Shown here: piece after piece, positions 10,271 through 20,505 of the stretch
Numbering within the stretch: position 1 is the first letter of the stretch
How the letters are laid out: every line of letters begins with the position of its first letter
From: Galdieria sulphuraria
Lineage: Eukaryota > Rhodophyta > Bangiophyceae > Galdieriales > Galdieriaceae
Assembly: GCF_000341285.1 (NCBI RefSeq)
Contig: NW_005178449.1
Span: 1 to 64,000 of the forward strand
DNA: 64,000 nt
Direction of reading: 5' to 3'
Translations under genes and position numbers: made by a program
The notes under the pieces: model-generated
Told to the model about the DNA's origin: nothing
Seen by the model: only the letters and a program-made list of their open reading frames with translations
Database searches by the model: none

Positions 10271-13200
10271 ATGTTGAACATTTGTGATAGTCGGATAGTT
10301 TTATTATTTTGTTTGGTTTCTTTCTTCTGGGTTGCTCTCTCGTATAGCTGGATTTCGAATAACATAGGAGAACCTAAGAATATTGTAGCTGTGGATAACC
10401 ACAGTCTGCTAGTTGTCTCGACGGATGGCGTTATTTCCCAGATTTCAAAATCTTCCGGTGACATACGTATGTTTTGAGACTTTTTTGAAAACCAGTATCT
10501 AAGTTTATGTAGTTTGGAGGTTTTTTCATACGGAATCAAAGGAAGTGTTTGTAGAGCAGCTTATACCTCTTGATCCAGTTGTACTCGTTTTTGTCCGCAT
10601 AGATACTTTATCTTATGCAGAAATACTCAACTTGAAAACAGGAACTCTCCAATGGAGTTATCTCACTTGTGTACCTGGTCTTTTCAGTAAGTAGTACTTC
10701 TTCAACTTGCTAGAGTTTCTGCCTTTCTTCTCGATTCAGACAATCAATTCAGCGAAGAAACTCATAGGGGAGATTTTCAATACCAGAGATGGCAATTAGT
10801 ACAAGATAATTTGGCAATTCTTGGCTGCTATAATAGAATCTATCTTTACAACCTTTATTCAGAGGGATATTCTATTTTGTCTTATGATGAGCCTCAGTTG
10901 GAAGCTTTTCAACTGAGACTTCGATATTCTCCGTAAGTCGTGCTTTGGTGCATTCTATCAGGCTAACTCTTTAAAAGTGAATCAGAAAGACCTGATTTAT
11001 GTCTTATCTTTTATGACAAACATGATTCGTTGTTGAGTTTTGGCTGTATTCCGTTCGATGATTTACATGATAGACACGGACTCTCTATAATGAAAACTGC
11101 TTGTGAAAGTGAATTACATTTGTTACCTTCTGGTCAGTGTATTTGCAAGAAGCTAGACAGTCTCATTGTAACAACGGAACAAGATACACTAAGCATAGAA
11201 AGGACAGTTTCTTTGAACCAAGGTAAAGCCTATCGTCAGACAAACTGATATGCCGCTTTCATTTCTGGAAACAATAGATTTTGAAATTCTTACGACGTCT
11301 TTTCCTTCTCTCTTTACAATTATAAGACTAAAGGAGAATAATTCAATTGCTTCGTTGAAAGTAACTCCCGAAGAAATCCAAGTAGAAGAATTGTTTCGTT
11401 CTCAACTTTTGAAATGTCACAATTGGCCTCGAAGCAAAGGTACTTTATCAATTTTTAAATGAATCTTTCGCTATTATTTTCATTAGGATGTTTCATGACG
11501 GAAGATTTATCAAACCATCGAACGAGGATCCAATATTTCGCTGTCTTGGAGGAGTTTGAGTCCTTGAAATTAACAAACTATTCTTGGATTGTCGATAGCA
11601 GTTACTTTGGTGACAATATCCATACATTTATTATTCCTTGGAACGAGTTGTTGTGTTATTACTCTACAGTAGAAGAGTTAATATGTCTTGAATTGACAAA
11701 CGTTGAAAACCAAACCAAAACAAAGGTAACATGAATGAAGAAATATTTGTTCACCATAGTCAAATATTTTTCTAGTTGCTTTGGAAAATTGATTTTTCTA
11801 TGACTCATATAGTTACTCATCAATGGTTAACTCCATCCTCCAATCATTGTACAACTGCGCTAGAAAGGAGTCTCATTTCTTTTTATGAGAGAAACATCCA
11901 GTTGTTCCCGAGAACTTTTCGTTTAGTTTTTTCACCAATTGTTTTTTGGATATCATCAAGAATATCCAAATATCAACGCGTTGTCATCATCCATATGCTA
12001 TTCACAAGGAATACTTGTAACGGTTTCTCGCTGTGGAGCTGTTCAAGCGCATTTACTCGATTCCATCGGAAAACCAACTTTACTATGGAAGTCTTATCTT
12101 TTTGATGAACAACCTCGTTGTTTAGATCGAAACGACTCTATTGTAATATTCTCTTTGGATAATGAATTGATTCTTGGAATTTGGCATCATCGAGTGGTTT
12201 ATTCTACGAACATTTCATCCAATCTATATCATGATTGTATATTTTATCTACAAGTGGATAATGGAAAGTTGTTGAAGCGTCATTGTTATTATTCGGATAT
12301 CCCTTTCAAGGTTCTTTCATGGGATGTTCGTCATCTTTTGATGATTTATAAGAATGGAACCATCCAGTGGGATTCTTACTTACAAACACCCCTTACCTTG
12401 AAAGATAACTTTCAATTAGTTGAAATAGATGCCAATCAATTGACTGGATACGAGATGGACATGCAACTCCATTGCACCAAGGTAAGGAGTCCACATTCAT
12501 GTTGTTTTATTTTCAAATAGATATATATACATACACTTGACAATCATTTAGTATTTGTATAGTCTGATATTGAGTAGAGATGAATCTATTTGTTTCATAC
12601 GAACGGTCCATTCAAGAGATATAGAGTTGAAAGAGCGTAATGTTCATTTTCTAAATGGAAGTGTTGCCACGAAATATCTCAACCCTCACTTAATACTCAT
12701 CGTGACTAAAAGAACTTTATCCAAAACTGGAATTTCTGTCTATGTATTGGATGGAGCAACTGGAAACATTTTATATGATTCACATCATGCCAATGCTTCT
12801 TTGCCAGTTTCTGGAGTATGGATAGAGAATTGGTTTTTGTATAGGTAAGTGTATATTCTTTTATACTTGTCGATGTCATGCTATAGAACTTGAAGCTTAA
12901 GAAACTTGGCAACTTCACGTCAAGAGATATATGTTGGGGAAATGTTACATTCTGTGAGTTCATCATCTTATGATGATGGATTGAAATATGAATTCCTTGA
13001 AACTTTCAAGGAAGCAACCAGTCAATGTGATTCTATTCCACAAGAACAATTTCCAGTAGTATATCTACAAGGATATGAAGGTGAATATTGTCAACCTTTA
13101 TCATTTCATTCAATGTATTTCTGTGATATAGTGGATATATGGATACGTGATATGGTTGTTACTCAAACCCGGAATGGAATAACTCCTCAGTTTTTACTTT

Positions 13201-13729
13201 TACACTCTCTCGATGGTTACCTGTTTGTAATACCTAAACTTTGGTTTCATCCAAGAAGGCCTTTGGTACAAGATAGCAACGAATCTTCATCAAAGGTAAG
13301 ACTACTTATTACTCCATCAGTTATTTTGGATATCCAACACCAAGAGAATAGGATGTTCTTCAAAATATGCCCTATTACCCAAATATTCCGTTGAAACCTC
13401 TACACAAACAAAGCGAACCTTTGTTTTTATCTTTAGGAGTGGAACAAGTAGTATCTTATCCCGACAGATTCCGAGAAAGTTGTACCCTTATTATGGGAGT
13501 AGGTTTTCCTATGTTTCCTACTTCACTTGCTAAATCTCTTGTAAAGTTTGGTTTCGAGTGGGTTGTAGAACGAATAGCTCCCATAGGCCAATTTGACTCC
13601 CTTCCTGACCATTTTCCAAGAGGTCAGTTGACTTTCCTATTGTTATTTTCTTTTATCTGTTTGTACATTGTTCAAAAGTGGTCCTCTTCTATCCATCTTA
13701 AGGCTCGTTGGATATCGTATTTTCAATAA
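10271..13729 (+). CDS. EMC1: ER membrane protein complex subunit 1
   Basis: About eleven short exons: 10271-10466, 10513-10686, 10740-10932, 10978-11222, 11278-11439, 11487-11725, 11776-about 11920, about 11961-12481, 12552-12844, 12902-13295 and 13352-13729. EMC1 is the large lumenal subunit of the complex that inserts tail-anchored and multipass proteins into the ER membrane. Visible marks are a signal peptide (about residues 1-25), an N-terminal propeller with SGDILWRFF, the block KYLNPHLILIVTKRT, YVLDGATGNILYDS, then FVIPKLWFHPRRP, the C-terminal VERIAPIGQFDSLPDHF and a final membrane helix followed by a short basic tail. The junction near 11920-11961 is the least certain: a 40-nt intron with a GTTTAG donor fits the frame, but others are possible. 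The acceptor near 12901 has an alternative at 12895. Confidence 0.9.
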
Positions 13730-13915
13730 ATGAGGATCTCAAACCATTTATTTTGAGAAAATCATTTTGGGTAACTGTTGTTCATTTTCGACGCATGTCC
13801 AGTAGACATTGGGGATTCCACACAGTTTCTCGTGCAGAGGAGAAAATGCGACAAGGTCTTTATTAAGGATGCGACATCTGCTCTTTCTCTTTCATTATTG
13901 ACGCTTGTAGCTGCA

Positions 13916-15025
13916 ATGTCCAACGTTGCTCATCATGGTGTCATTGAAATGGAAGACGGTAAACACAGAATTAGTAGGGAGAGAAGTATATTTCTTCTGG
14001 TTCCACCTGCACAACACCAAGTTATTCGTAGAGAGATAAGACAATTGATACCAGAGCTCATAGGTGAATTTCTTGGAATGTGGTATATTATGGCAACTGC
14101 TACAGCTATCACTTGTATGATGTTATTTTACAGTCCAAGTCCGTTTCTTCCAGGATTTTTGGGCCTGGCTCTTCCCTGGGGTTTTGCTTTTACCTTTATG
14201 GTATTTTCTGTTGGTGCGATTAGTGGTGGACACTTCAACTTTTCTGTAACGCTGGCCTTTGCTTGCTTTAGAGGTTTTCCCAAATGGAAAGCATTGCCGT
14301 ACTTTGTTGCACAAGTTCTGGGAGGAACATGTGGAACATTGAATATGTGGTTCACTTATTATCCAGTAGGTTATCAGATTGCAGCAGGGAAGCCCCTAAG
14401 TGAAGCAACAACTGTAACAGCGGCATTCTTCAACAATGCCGATTTGAGTGAATATACAACTATCCACTCCTTTGGAATACAAGCTTTTTATACTGCGTTC
14501 CTACTGTTTGTTATTTTTGCAATAACAGATCCCTACAATCCACTTGCTCCTGGTGCAAATATGTTTCCGGTTATTGTTGGTTTCTTGGTTATGCAACTTG
14601 GCTGTTCGCTAGGAATGATTAACCAATTTACTATCAATCCCTCTCGTGACTTGAGTGCCCGTATTGCTGGAGCCATGTTAGGAATGGGTAAAACTGCTTT
14701 ACCTGGTCCTGGTGGTATGTTGTGGGCTAATCAGATAGGCTCCATGTTGGGTGGTATTTCAGGAGGTTTTGTTTATGAGGCTTTAGTACGTCCCTTTATG
14801 CCAAGAGTAGAAGAGTTGGGTCCAACTCCTTTTATGATACAATGGGAAAAGTTTTACAATTGGATTCGTGGAAGAAAAGGAGAAAGCATATATCGTACAA
14901 ATCAGAATGGAATAGCCAGTGCATCTCAAGACGATCAAATTCAAGTTTCTGAAACATTTGAACAAAAGAGATATATTCACGAAGAAGATAAATTTGCTTC
15001 CAACGTGCAACATGTTCCTGATTAA
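13916..15025 (+). CDS. Aquaporin/aquaglyceroporin (MIP family) with atypical NPA boxes
   Basis: A 369-residue membrane protein with six hydrophobic segments and the two MIP half-helices. The first box reads SGGHFNFSVTLA, with NFS in place of NPA. The second reads INPSRDLSAR, with NPS in place of NPA. The Asp after the conserved Arg of the second box is typical of glycerol-conducting members, so water, glycerol or another small solute is likely. Tails of about 45 and 70 residues are hydrophilic. I start at the first in-frame ATG, 13916. An alternative is an upstream exon from ATG 13794 spliced by a 55-nt intron with a GTCTTT donor, adding about 20 residues. The gene begins less than 200 bp after EMC1 on the same strand. 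Confidence 0.88.
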   Translation: MSNVAHHGVIEMEDGKHRISRERSIFLLVPPAQHQVIRREIRQLIPELIGEFLGMWYIMATATAITCMMLFYSPSPFLPGFLGLALPWGFAFTFMVFSVGAISGGHFNFSVTLAFACFRGFPKWKALPYFVAQVLGGTCGTLNMWFTYYPVGYQIAAGKPLSEATTVTAAFFNNADLSEYTTIHSFGIQAFYTAFLLFVIFAITDPYNPLAPGANMFPVIVGFLVMQLGCSLGMINQFTINPSRDLSARIAGAMLGMGKTALPGPGGMLWANQIGSMLGGISGGFVYEALVRPFMPRVEELGPTPFMIQWEKFYNWIRGRKGESIYRTNQNGIASASQDDQIQVSETFEQKRYIHEEDKFASNVQHVPD

Positions 15026-15167
15026 ACATATATACCTATACGAATCTTAGTTTCTACTTTGAGAATATGCCTTTTACTACGTTGGCAAATAAAAACTTTT
15101 GTGTTTGTCTCATATATATTGGATAATAGCAATTGAAGAAGATATAAATATATATATATATAAATGC

Positions 15168-15880
15168 TTAGGAATCTTCACTTTCTGAAGAAACGGGCTC
15201 AGACTCTATGGCTGCCTTGCAAGGATAAGGCACACTATCCTCTTCACTATCTATCCGTTCTTCTTCTTCTTCTTCTTCTCCATGGCTATGGACTTGGTCA
15301 ACACAAAGCTCTCCTCTTTCCCTAAAATACTTGGAAATTCTAAACTCATCATAATGAAACTTGCGCTTTCTTTCAAACTCCTCTCGACTAGAACGACTAC
15401 GTGGAGTAGATTGACTAGAATTGCTGCTATAACCAATATCTTCTGAAAGATTGCCGGCGTTTGATATAGCTGCTTCCAAACGCAAGTCTCGTGTTTCTTG
15501 ACCCTGCCAATTCGCACAACGATCTGTCGAAGCCTCTGAATCCGAGTCAGAACGATCACTCAAGTGATATGGCGTCTTCGGTTCGGCAATGGTCATCCGT
15601 GGTTCTCTAAATGTTCTTCACTTAGCTATCACAAAAAACGACAAGAATTACCTTCCACTTTACCTTTCAGTTTCATTCCTTTGGAGGTTTTCCTCATCCC
15701 ATTGCAGTCTTACTCTATTCCAAGTTTTGAATAACCCTAGTCAACGAGCGAAATACCAAACTACCTCTTTTTCTTATCAGTATTGGATTTGTCTGCACAA
15801 GTTGTGTTGTTGGAGCTTTTCAATATTCCACCAGCACTGGAACTTTTACTTGTTTTATTAGGTTCTGAATGTTGGGACAT
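15168..15880 (-). CDS. Protein phosphatase 1 inhibitor-2
   Basis: Three exons (15880-15765, 15714-15664, 15606-15168) with introns of 50 and 57 nt give 201 residues. The two small 5' exons carry motifs expected of the family: GGILK near residue 20, then RVRLQWDEENL. The last exon has AEPKTPYH and the helix KFHYDEF, followed by acidic tracts including a run of six Glu. These match the SILK-like, WDE, TPYH and HYNE/HYDEF elements by which inhibitor-2 docks on and blocks the catalytic subunit of PP1. It is intrinsically disordered, Ser-rich and acts in cytosol and nucleus. Its ATG lies 42 bp downstream of the phytoene synthase stop on the same strand. Confidence 0.87.
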
Positions 15881-15922
15881 GTCCCAATCCAATCCCACAA
15901 CACACCAACACTTGGTTCTCTT

Positions 15923-17284
15923 TCATGAAGAGCGGAACAATGCTTTGCAACTATTCCAAAATATTCCTTCTTGACAAAGTATCCAAGACATAGGAAGCAT
16001 ACTTAGTTTCTTCCATTTTCCTACATATGCACGACGATGAAAATTATCATAACCATTCTCTTCAATAACATCCAATATTCTTCTATACATATCCAAAGAA
16101 GCTCGAACTGGAAGTCTTACATCAGGACTTAACAAAGAAATCCCATTTTCTGCTTTAGAAAAGTATTGTCTCGCCCTTTCCATTTCAAAACGCATCAAAT
16201 TCTTATAACGTTCATCCACTATCCCAGCCATCATATCGTGTTCCGAATAGTCAAATCTTATCAAGTCCTCTCGAGGAATATAAATTCTACCCCGAAGACA
16301 ATCTTCTCCAACATCTCTGAGTATATTAGTCAACTGAAATGCAATACCGAGACAAACAGCAGCTTCCTCAGCAGCATAATAAGTTTCTGGATTGGGATCA
16401 GCAACTCCCATCACTGCCAACGTCATGATTCCAACGGTTCCAGCCACTCGATAACAATACAAATACAACTCTTCAAAAGTATCATATCTATCACGTTCAA
16501 CATCCATTTGCATACCGTTGATCATTTCATAAAAAGGTTCCATACGCAATCGGGGGAACCTCAACTTGCTTTCATAGAGTGCCAAATCTAATACATCATA
16601 AGGCCTTCCAGAGAAAACAGTTTCCAATCGATTCTTCCACTCTCCAAGAATACTTTCCAGTTGATTCTTTCTCTGAGAGGCTCGAGGACCATCCACCAAG
16701 TCATCTGTTCTTCGGCACCAGACATAGATAGCCCATACTGCTTCTTGTTTTTGCGGTTGCATAAAAAGTGTACCGATATAAAAAGTTTTGGCAAAGTGGG
16801 AAGTAATTCTACCGCATTCTGCAAAAGAGTCCCTCAAGAGCTTTCTCTTTCTGCGTTGAAATACTCTTTGTCGTTCATAAAAGGATATATCTTGAGCACT
16901 GACACTCGTAGGATCGTTCACACTAGTCCATTCCCTTATGTCTTGCTGAATGGAGGTTTTCCTTGGAGAAGAGTCTGCATTTGGCTTATCAACGAATAAA
17001 GAAACACTTGCTTGTTCTCTTTTCTCATCTTGAGTTGAAGCACAACTACATGATCTTCTGTAAGTTCCATTCCTTTTCACATACAAGTACCAACAAGTAG
17101 TTTGCAAAAGGTAAAGCCATTTGTTGTGTTTGATGGTGGGATTTCCACCGTACCACATAGTTGTACAACACTTACAAGTATATAAGCTTCGTACTTTACA
17201 AGTTATTGTAGCTAAACACTTTATAGTGGTTGTATTACAACTCATGAAGCAATAAGCCGACCGGTCATATTCAGGTTGGCTCAT
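15923..17284 (-). CDS. PSY: Phytoene synthase, plastid precursor
   Basis: A single-exon 453-residue enzyme that condenses two geranylgeranyl diphosphates into phytoene, the first committed carotenoid step in the plastid. The two substrate-binding aspartate motifs are visible: CRRTDDLVDGP and NILRDVGEDCLRGRIYIP, with YCYRVAGTVG and FQLTNILRD between and around them. The first about 130 residues lack homology and are rich in Thr, Cys and basic residues, consistent with a plastid transit peptide. The frame extends upstream only to a TTG, so the first ATG at 17284 is chosen. Carotenoids (zeaxanthin, beta-carotene) are red algal products, which fits. Confidence 0.96.
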   Translation of the reverse strand: MSQPEYDRSAYCFMSCNTTTIKCLATITCKVRSLYTCKCCTTMWYGGNPTIKHNKWLYLLQTTCWYLYVKRNGTYRRSCSCASTQDEKREQASVSLFVDKPNADSSPRKTSIQQDIREWTSVNDPTSVSAQDISFYERQRVFQRRKRKLLRDSFAECGRITSHFAKTFYIGTLFMQPQKQEAVWAIYVWCRRTDDLVDGPRASQRKNQLESILGEWKNRLETVFSGRPYDVLDLALYESKLRFPRLRMEPFYEMINGMQMDVERDRYDTFEELYLYCYRVAGTVGIMTLAVMGVADPNPETYYAAEEAAVCLGIAFQLTNILRDVGEDCLRGRIYIPREDLIRFDYSEHDMMAGIVDERYKNLMRFEMERARQYFSKAENGISLLSPDVRLPVRASLDMYRRILDVIEENGYDNFHRRAYVGKWKKLSMLPMSWILCQEGIFWNSCKALFRSS

Positions 17285-17440
17285 AACTACTATATAGTAT
17301 GAGAACCAATGCAATCTCCTTTTCTATCCGATTGGGAATATTCTAATTATACTCTTGCGTGTTGTGAATATTAATAATCGATAGAAACGAATCAAACCAA
17401 AATATTCTATCCAAAAATAAAAGAGTCATCCTAGATTATC

Positions 17441-19035
17441 TCATTCTTGACGAGCCAAACTTGTAACGATGGGACGCAAAGCTCCTGCTAAATGTAAAGA
17501 ACCAATAACCAACAAAACACTATCTTCACAAGCATTCTCTTTTTCAATCAATTCGATAGCCATATGCAACGTATCCACACAGTGCGGGTGAATGCGGATA
17601 CTTTGAAACGACTTTTGTTTGGCATATTCACCCAACTAGAGAAACATCCATCATCGATAGAAACTAGAAAAAGTTTCGGCACTCTTACCTGTTCTGCTCC
17701 AAGATAAGGTCCTTCATGACCAACACATGTACAGTAAAGATGAGATACAAATGGTACCAACTCATCTAATATTTCTTCTACATGTTTATCGCGACCCATT
17801 CCAAGTATCACATCTATTCTTTTGTGTTTCCAAATAGGATGATGAGTAATCTCTTTCATCACCAATCCAACACTACTGGGAACATGTGCACCATCTATGA
17901 TAACCTCAAGGGAATTCGAAAGCTTAAAGCATTCCATGCGAGCTGGTAATCTCTTCTTGGCGCCTTTCCAAACATCTTTTCTATCTAACAGCTTCTCATC
18001 TATAACTTTGGAATCTATTTTGCTCCTATAACCTATAAGGCCAATCTGTTTCAAAACCTCCTTGGCAATACATCGATTCTGCACTTCTATGATGGAGAAT
18101 AAAGGTAAGCTATCGTTCTCCAACTGCAACAGTTCTTCAAAAGGACGAATAACTCGAAAGCCAACTTGTTGAGCTATTTCATCGATAACTTGACCAGCTT
18201 CATCTTTGCTATTCGTACCCGTAATCAGTACAGAGCCTTGATAGGCAATGCCCGCCTTCTCTCTTGCTATATCTTTTCTCGTAGGTCCAATTATTTCTGC
18301 ATGTTCCAACTCTACGTTGGTCAGCACAGTTATCTTTGACTTGAGTACATTGGTAGAATCTAACTTTCCTCCCAAGCCACACTCCACTACAGCCCATTCA
18401 ACTTTTGCTCTAGCGAAAGCCAAAAAAGCAGCTGCAGTGACCAAATCAAACCAAGTGGAATCCTTTCCGAAAGACTGTGCCGTAACTGACTCCTCACGAA
18501 CGGACAATACTTGGTTGAGACAAAAGGCCAACTCATCGTCTTCAATATAACTATCATTGATGCCTATTCTCTCATTGATTCTTTCTACATGAGGTGAGGA
18601 ATACCATCCAGTAGAAAATCCAGCACCATAAAAGAGTGCGGCTGACACATAACTGGTGACGGAGCCTTTTCCCTTTGAACCTGTTATATGAACTGTTTGA
18701 AAACGAGTATGTGGGTTTCCCAATCGTTCTAAAAGGTCCATAATAGGACCCGTATTCACTCTCATTTGTCTTTGTGTTCCAACTATGCGGTCTCTTCTTT
18801 CCCAGTCGATCCACTGATCCAAACGACGCAAAGCATCCAACAACTTGGGACTATAAGTACCTTTAGAAGGACCCTTGCTAAACACAGGAGGCAATTTGGC
18901 GTTTGCTGCTGCTTCCTTTTTAAGTTGTTCGGTTGACATATTTTTAACAAGAGTCACACCAATACGTGAAAACTCCAAAGGACACTTCCACCAATGTCTT
19001 GCCAATAAGAATAGATGCTGACAGAAACTAATCAT
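17441..19035 (-). CDS. Folylpolyglutamate synthase / dihydrofolate synthase
   Basis: Two exons (19035-17689, 17635-17441) separated by a 53-nt intron encode 513 residues. The Mur-ligase-type ATP-binding loop is ITGSKGKGSV, followed by SSPHVERINERIGIN, VECGLGGKLDSTN and the C-terminal IDGAHVPSSV and ILGMGRDK. The enzyme adds glutamate to folates (and possibly to dihydropteroate). Similarity to the bacterial FolC type suggests it could do both, which I cannot settle. The N-terminal about 35 residues are hydrophobic and basic, which suggests a mitochondrial form, and a second Met at about residue 33 could give a cytosolic form. The gene is divergent from the acidic protein gene, with 52 bp between start codons. 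Confidence 0.93.
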
Positions 19036-19087
19036 GAATGCATATGTTTCATGGCGATCCTAAAAGAAACCAAAAAAGAAACATAAA

Positions 19088-19736
19088 ATGATGATGTTGG
19101 AGAAGATCTTGTTTGCTGAAGAGTATGTGGTCCACTTGCATGACCCATGCCAAGCAACCCTTGTCTTCAACGTTGATACAAAAAGATTATTTCTTCAAGC
19201 TATTCTCCTCAAGTAACCAAGTAGTAGATAAATATCTCTTCCACTACAAACACAGCTGTGGTGAGTTGCAAAGGGTTGTGTTGGATGCTTGGACTGTTGG
19301 TTGCTCTTCAAGAGAGTTTTCGTTGAAGAATATCAGAAGTGGAAGTTGTTATCCTTTGAAACCTTTGTTACTTGTAGAGGGTGGATTGTCGCCTGAAACA
19401 GCAACTTTCGTTGTGCGTGATAGCTTGCCATATAAACAGGTGCTGAGGAATACTAGTCAGCTTTTTTGTCAGGAAGCAAACATTTCTGTCGCTTTAAGTG
19501 AACTTTCCAGTTCTTCATTGTCTGATGACGAGAGTGAGAGTGGAGATGATTCTTCTTATTCCGATAGCGATACAGATAGTTCCAACTCTACTTCAGACGA
19601 TGATGCTTCAGACTCGGAGGATGACTATTATAGTTATGATGAAGGTATATCTGATTATGACTCCGAAGAAGACTATTTGTATTCAGATGATGATGAGGAA
19701 GAAATATTGAGTGAGTCGGATGATGATGATGAGTAG
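19088..19736 (+). CDS. Uncharacterised acidic-tailed protein
   Basis: I do not recognise this protein. My preferred model has two exons: ATG 19088-19212, a 43-nt intron, and 19256-19736, giving 201 residues. The first exon then starts with three Met and reads EEYVVHLHDPCQATLVFNVD, which looks like a beta-rich domain. A simpler model starts at ATG 19125 with no intron and gives 203 residues with a different, less protein-like N-terminus. From about residue 50 both models share a compact domain. The last about 80 residues are almost only Asp, Glu and Ser, like histone- or ribosome-binding acidic tails. A nuclear or nucleolar role is a guess. Confidence 0.55.
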
Positions 19737-20038
19737 AAGTTGTTGGTTCATGGTAGAGAAGATGTATATCAAGTGCACAAGTTGAAAGAATGTGTAAGAT
19801 ATGAATATAGGCTAACCATTTAACGAGTTGTTAGAAAATAACGAACGAGAACATAAAACGAGTATTGTTGGACAAAGTGTTATTCTTGGCAATGTTCTCT
19901 ATACTTTATAGTGCATTCTGGATAAACACAAGATATAACCCATCTAAGCAAACTTGAACAAGTAGACACTATGATAACTTTCCTCAAACCACCAAGGTCT
20001 TTGGAAATCGTTCCGTGTTTGCAGGAATCGCAAAAACT
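19737..20038. other. Convergent spacer, no gene seen
   Basis: About 300 bases between the stop of the acidic protein gene (+) and the stop of SmD3 (-). It should contain both 3' UTRs and polyadenylation signals. I see no open frame or structured repeat of note. Confidence 0.5.
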
Positions 20039-20468
20039 TTACGTAGTTCGCTGCCTTTTGATCCTTGCCCGTATAGTTGCTATCCATAGGTTAGTGCACT
20101 AAACAATCCATAAAGTGCACAACTCTCTTACCCTTTACAGGACCTCCAATAAAGCCTCGACCTCTACCTAATCCTAAACCTCTTCCAGTCTTTCCTTCTT
20201 TAATAGCTTCCACTCTTTTGAACATGGGCGCATTCGCTAATATATCTGGAACAATAAAAAAACGTATTTTACTACCTCTTAGGAAGACATGTTCAAAGGG
20301 AGTGATTTTCCCGTCCCTTCCAGTACAAGTCACCTTTTTGAGTTGACAATTCATATTATCCTCTGCATCATACAAAGTTCCACGGTACAAATCACCGCTC
20401 TTTGTTTCTACAGTAACTGTTTGTGATATTGCCTCGTGTAAAAGCTTGATAGGAATTCCAACTGACAT
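20039..20468 (-). CDS. SNRPD3: Small nuclear ribonucleoprotein SmD3
   Basis: A core Sm protein of the spliceosomal snRNP ring. The N-terminal Sm fold reads VGIPIKLLHEA, GDLYRGTLYDAEDNMNCQL, then FLRGSKIRFFIVPDIL, matching Sm1 and Sm2. An RG-rich stretch GRGLGLGRGRG follows, as in SmD1/D3. I join 20468-20132 to 20079-20039 across a 52-nt intron, giving a basic C-terminus RARIKRQRTT and 125 residues. Reading through that intron also ends after 125 residues, with a hydrophobic tail, and cannot be excluded. The start is the ATG 20468; the frame continues upstream through a valine-rich repeat from a GTG, which is probably leader. The dense introns in this window make a full Sm set expected. Confidence 0.93.
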
Positions 20469-20505
20469 CTTCTTCACTACTACTACTACTACCACCGCCA
20501 CCAAT

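Noticed and set aside
11459-12105. Apparent frameshift inside EMC1
   Set aside because: A change of frame between two open stretches first looked like a broken gene, but a short intron near 11921-11960 restores continuity and the protein is otherwise intact, so I treat it as normal splicing with one uncertain boundary.
15240-15290. (TTC)n tract as a microsatellite feature
   Set aside because: It encodes the poly-Glu run of the PP1 inhibitor-2 acidic region and is explained by that coding sequence.
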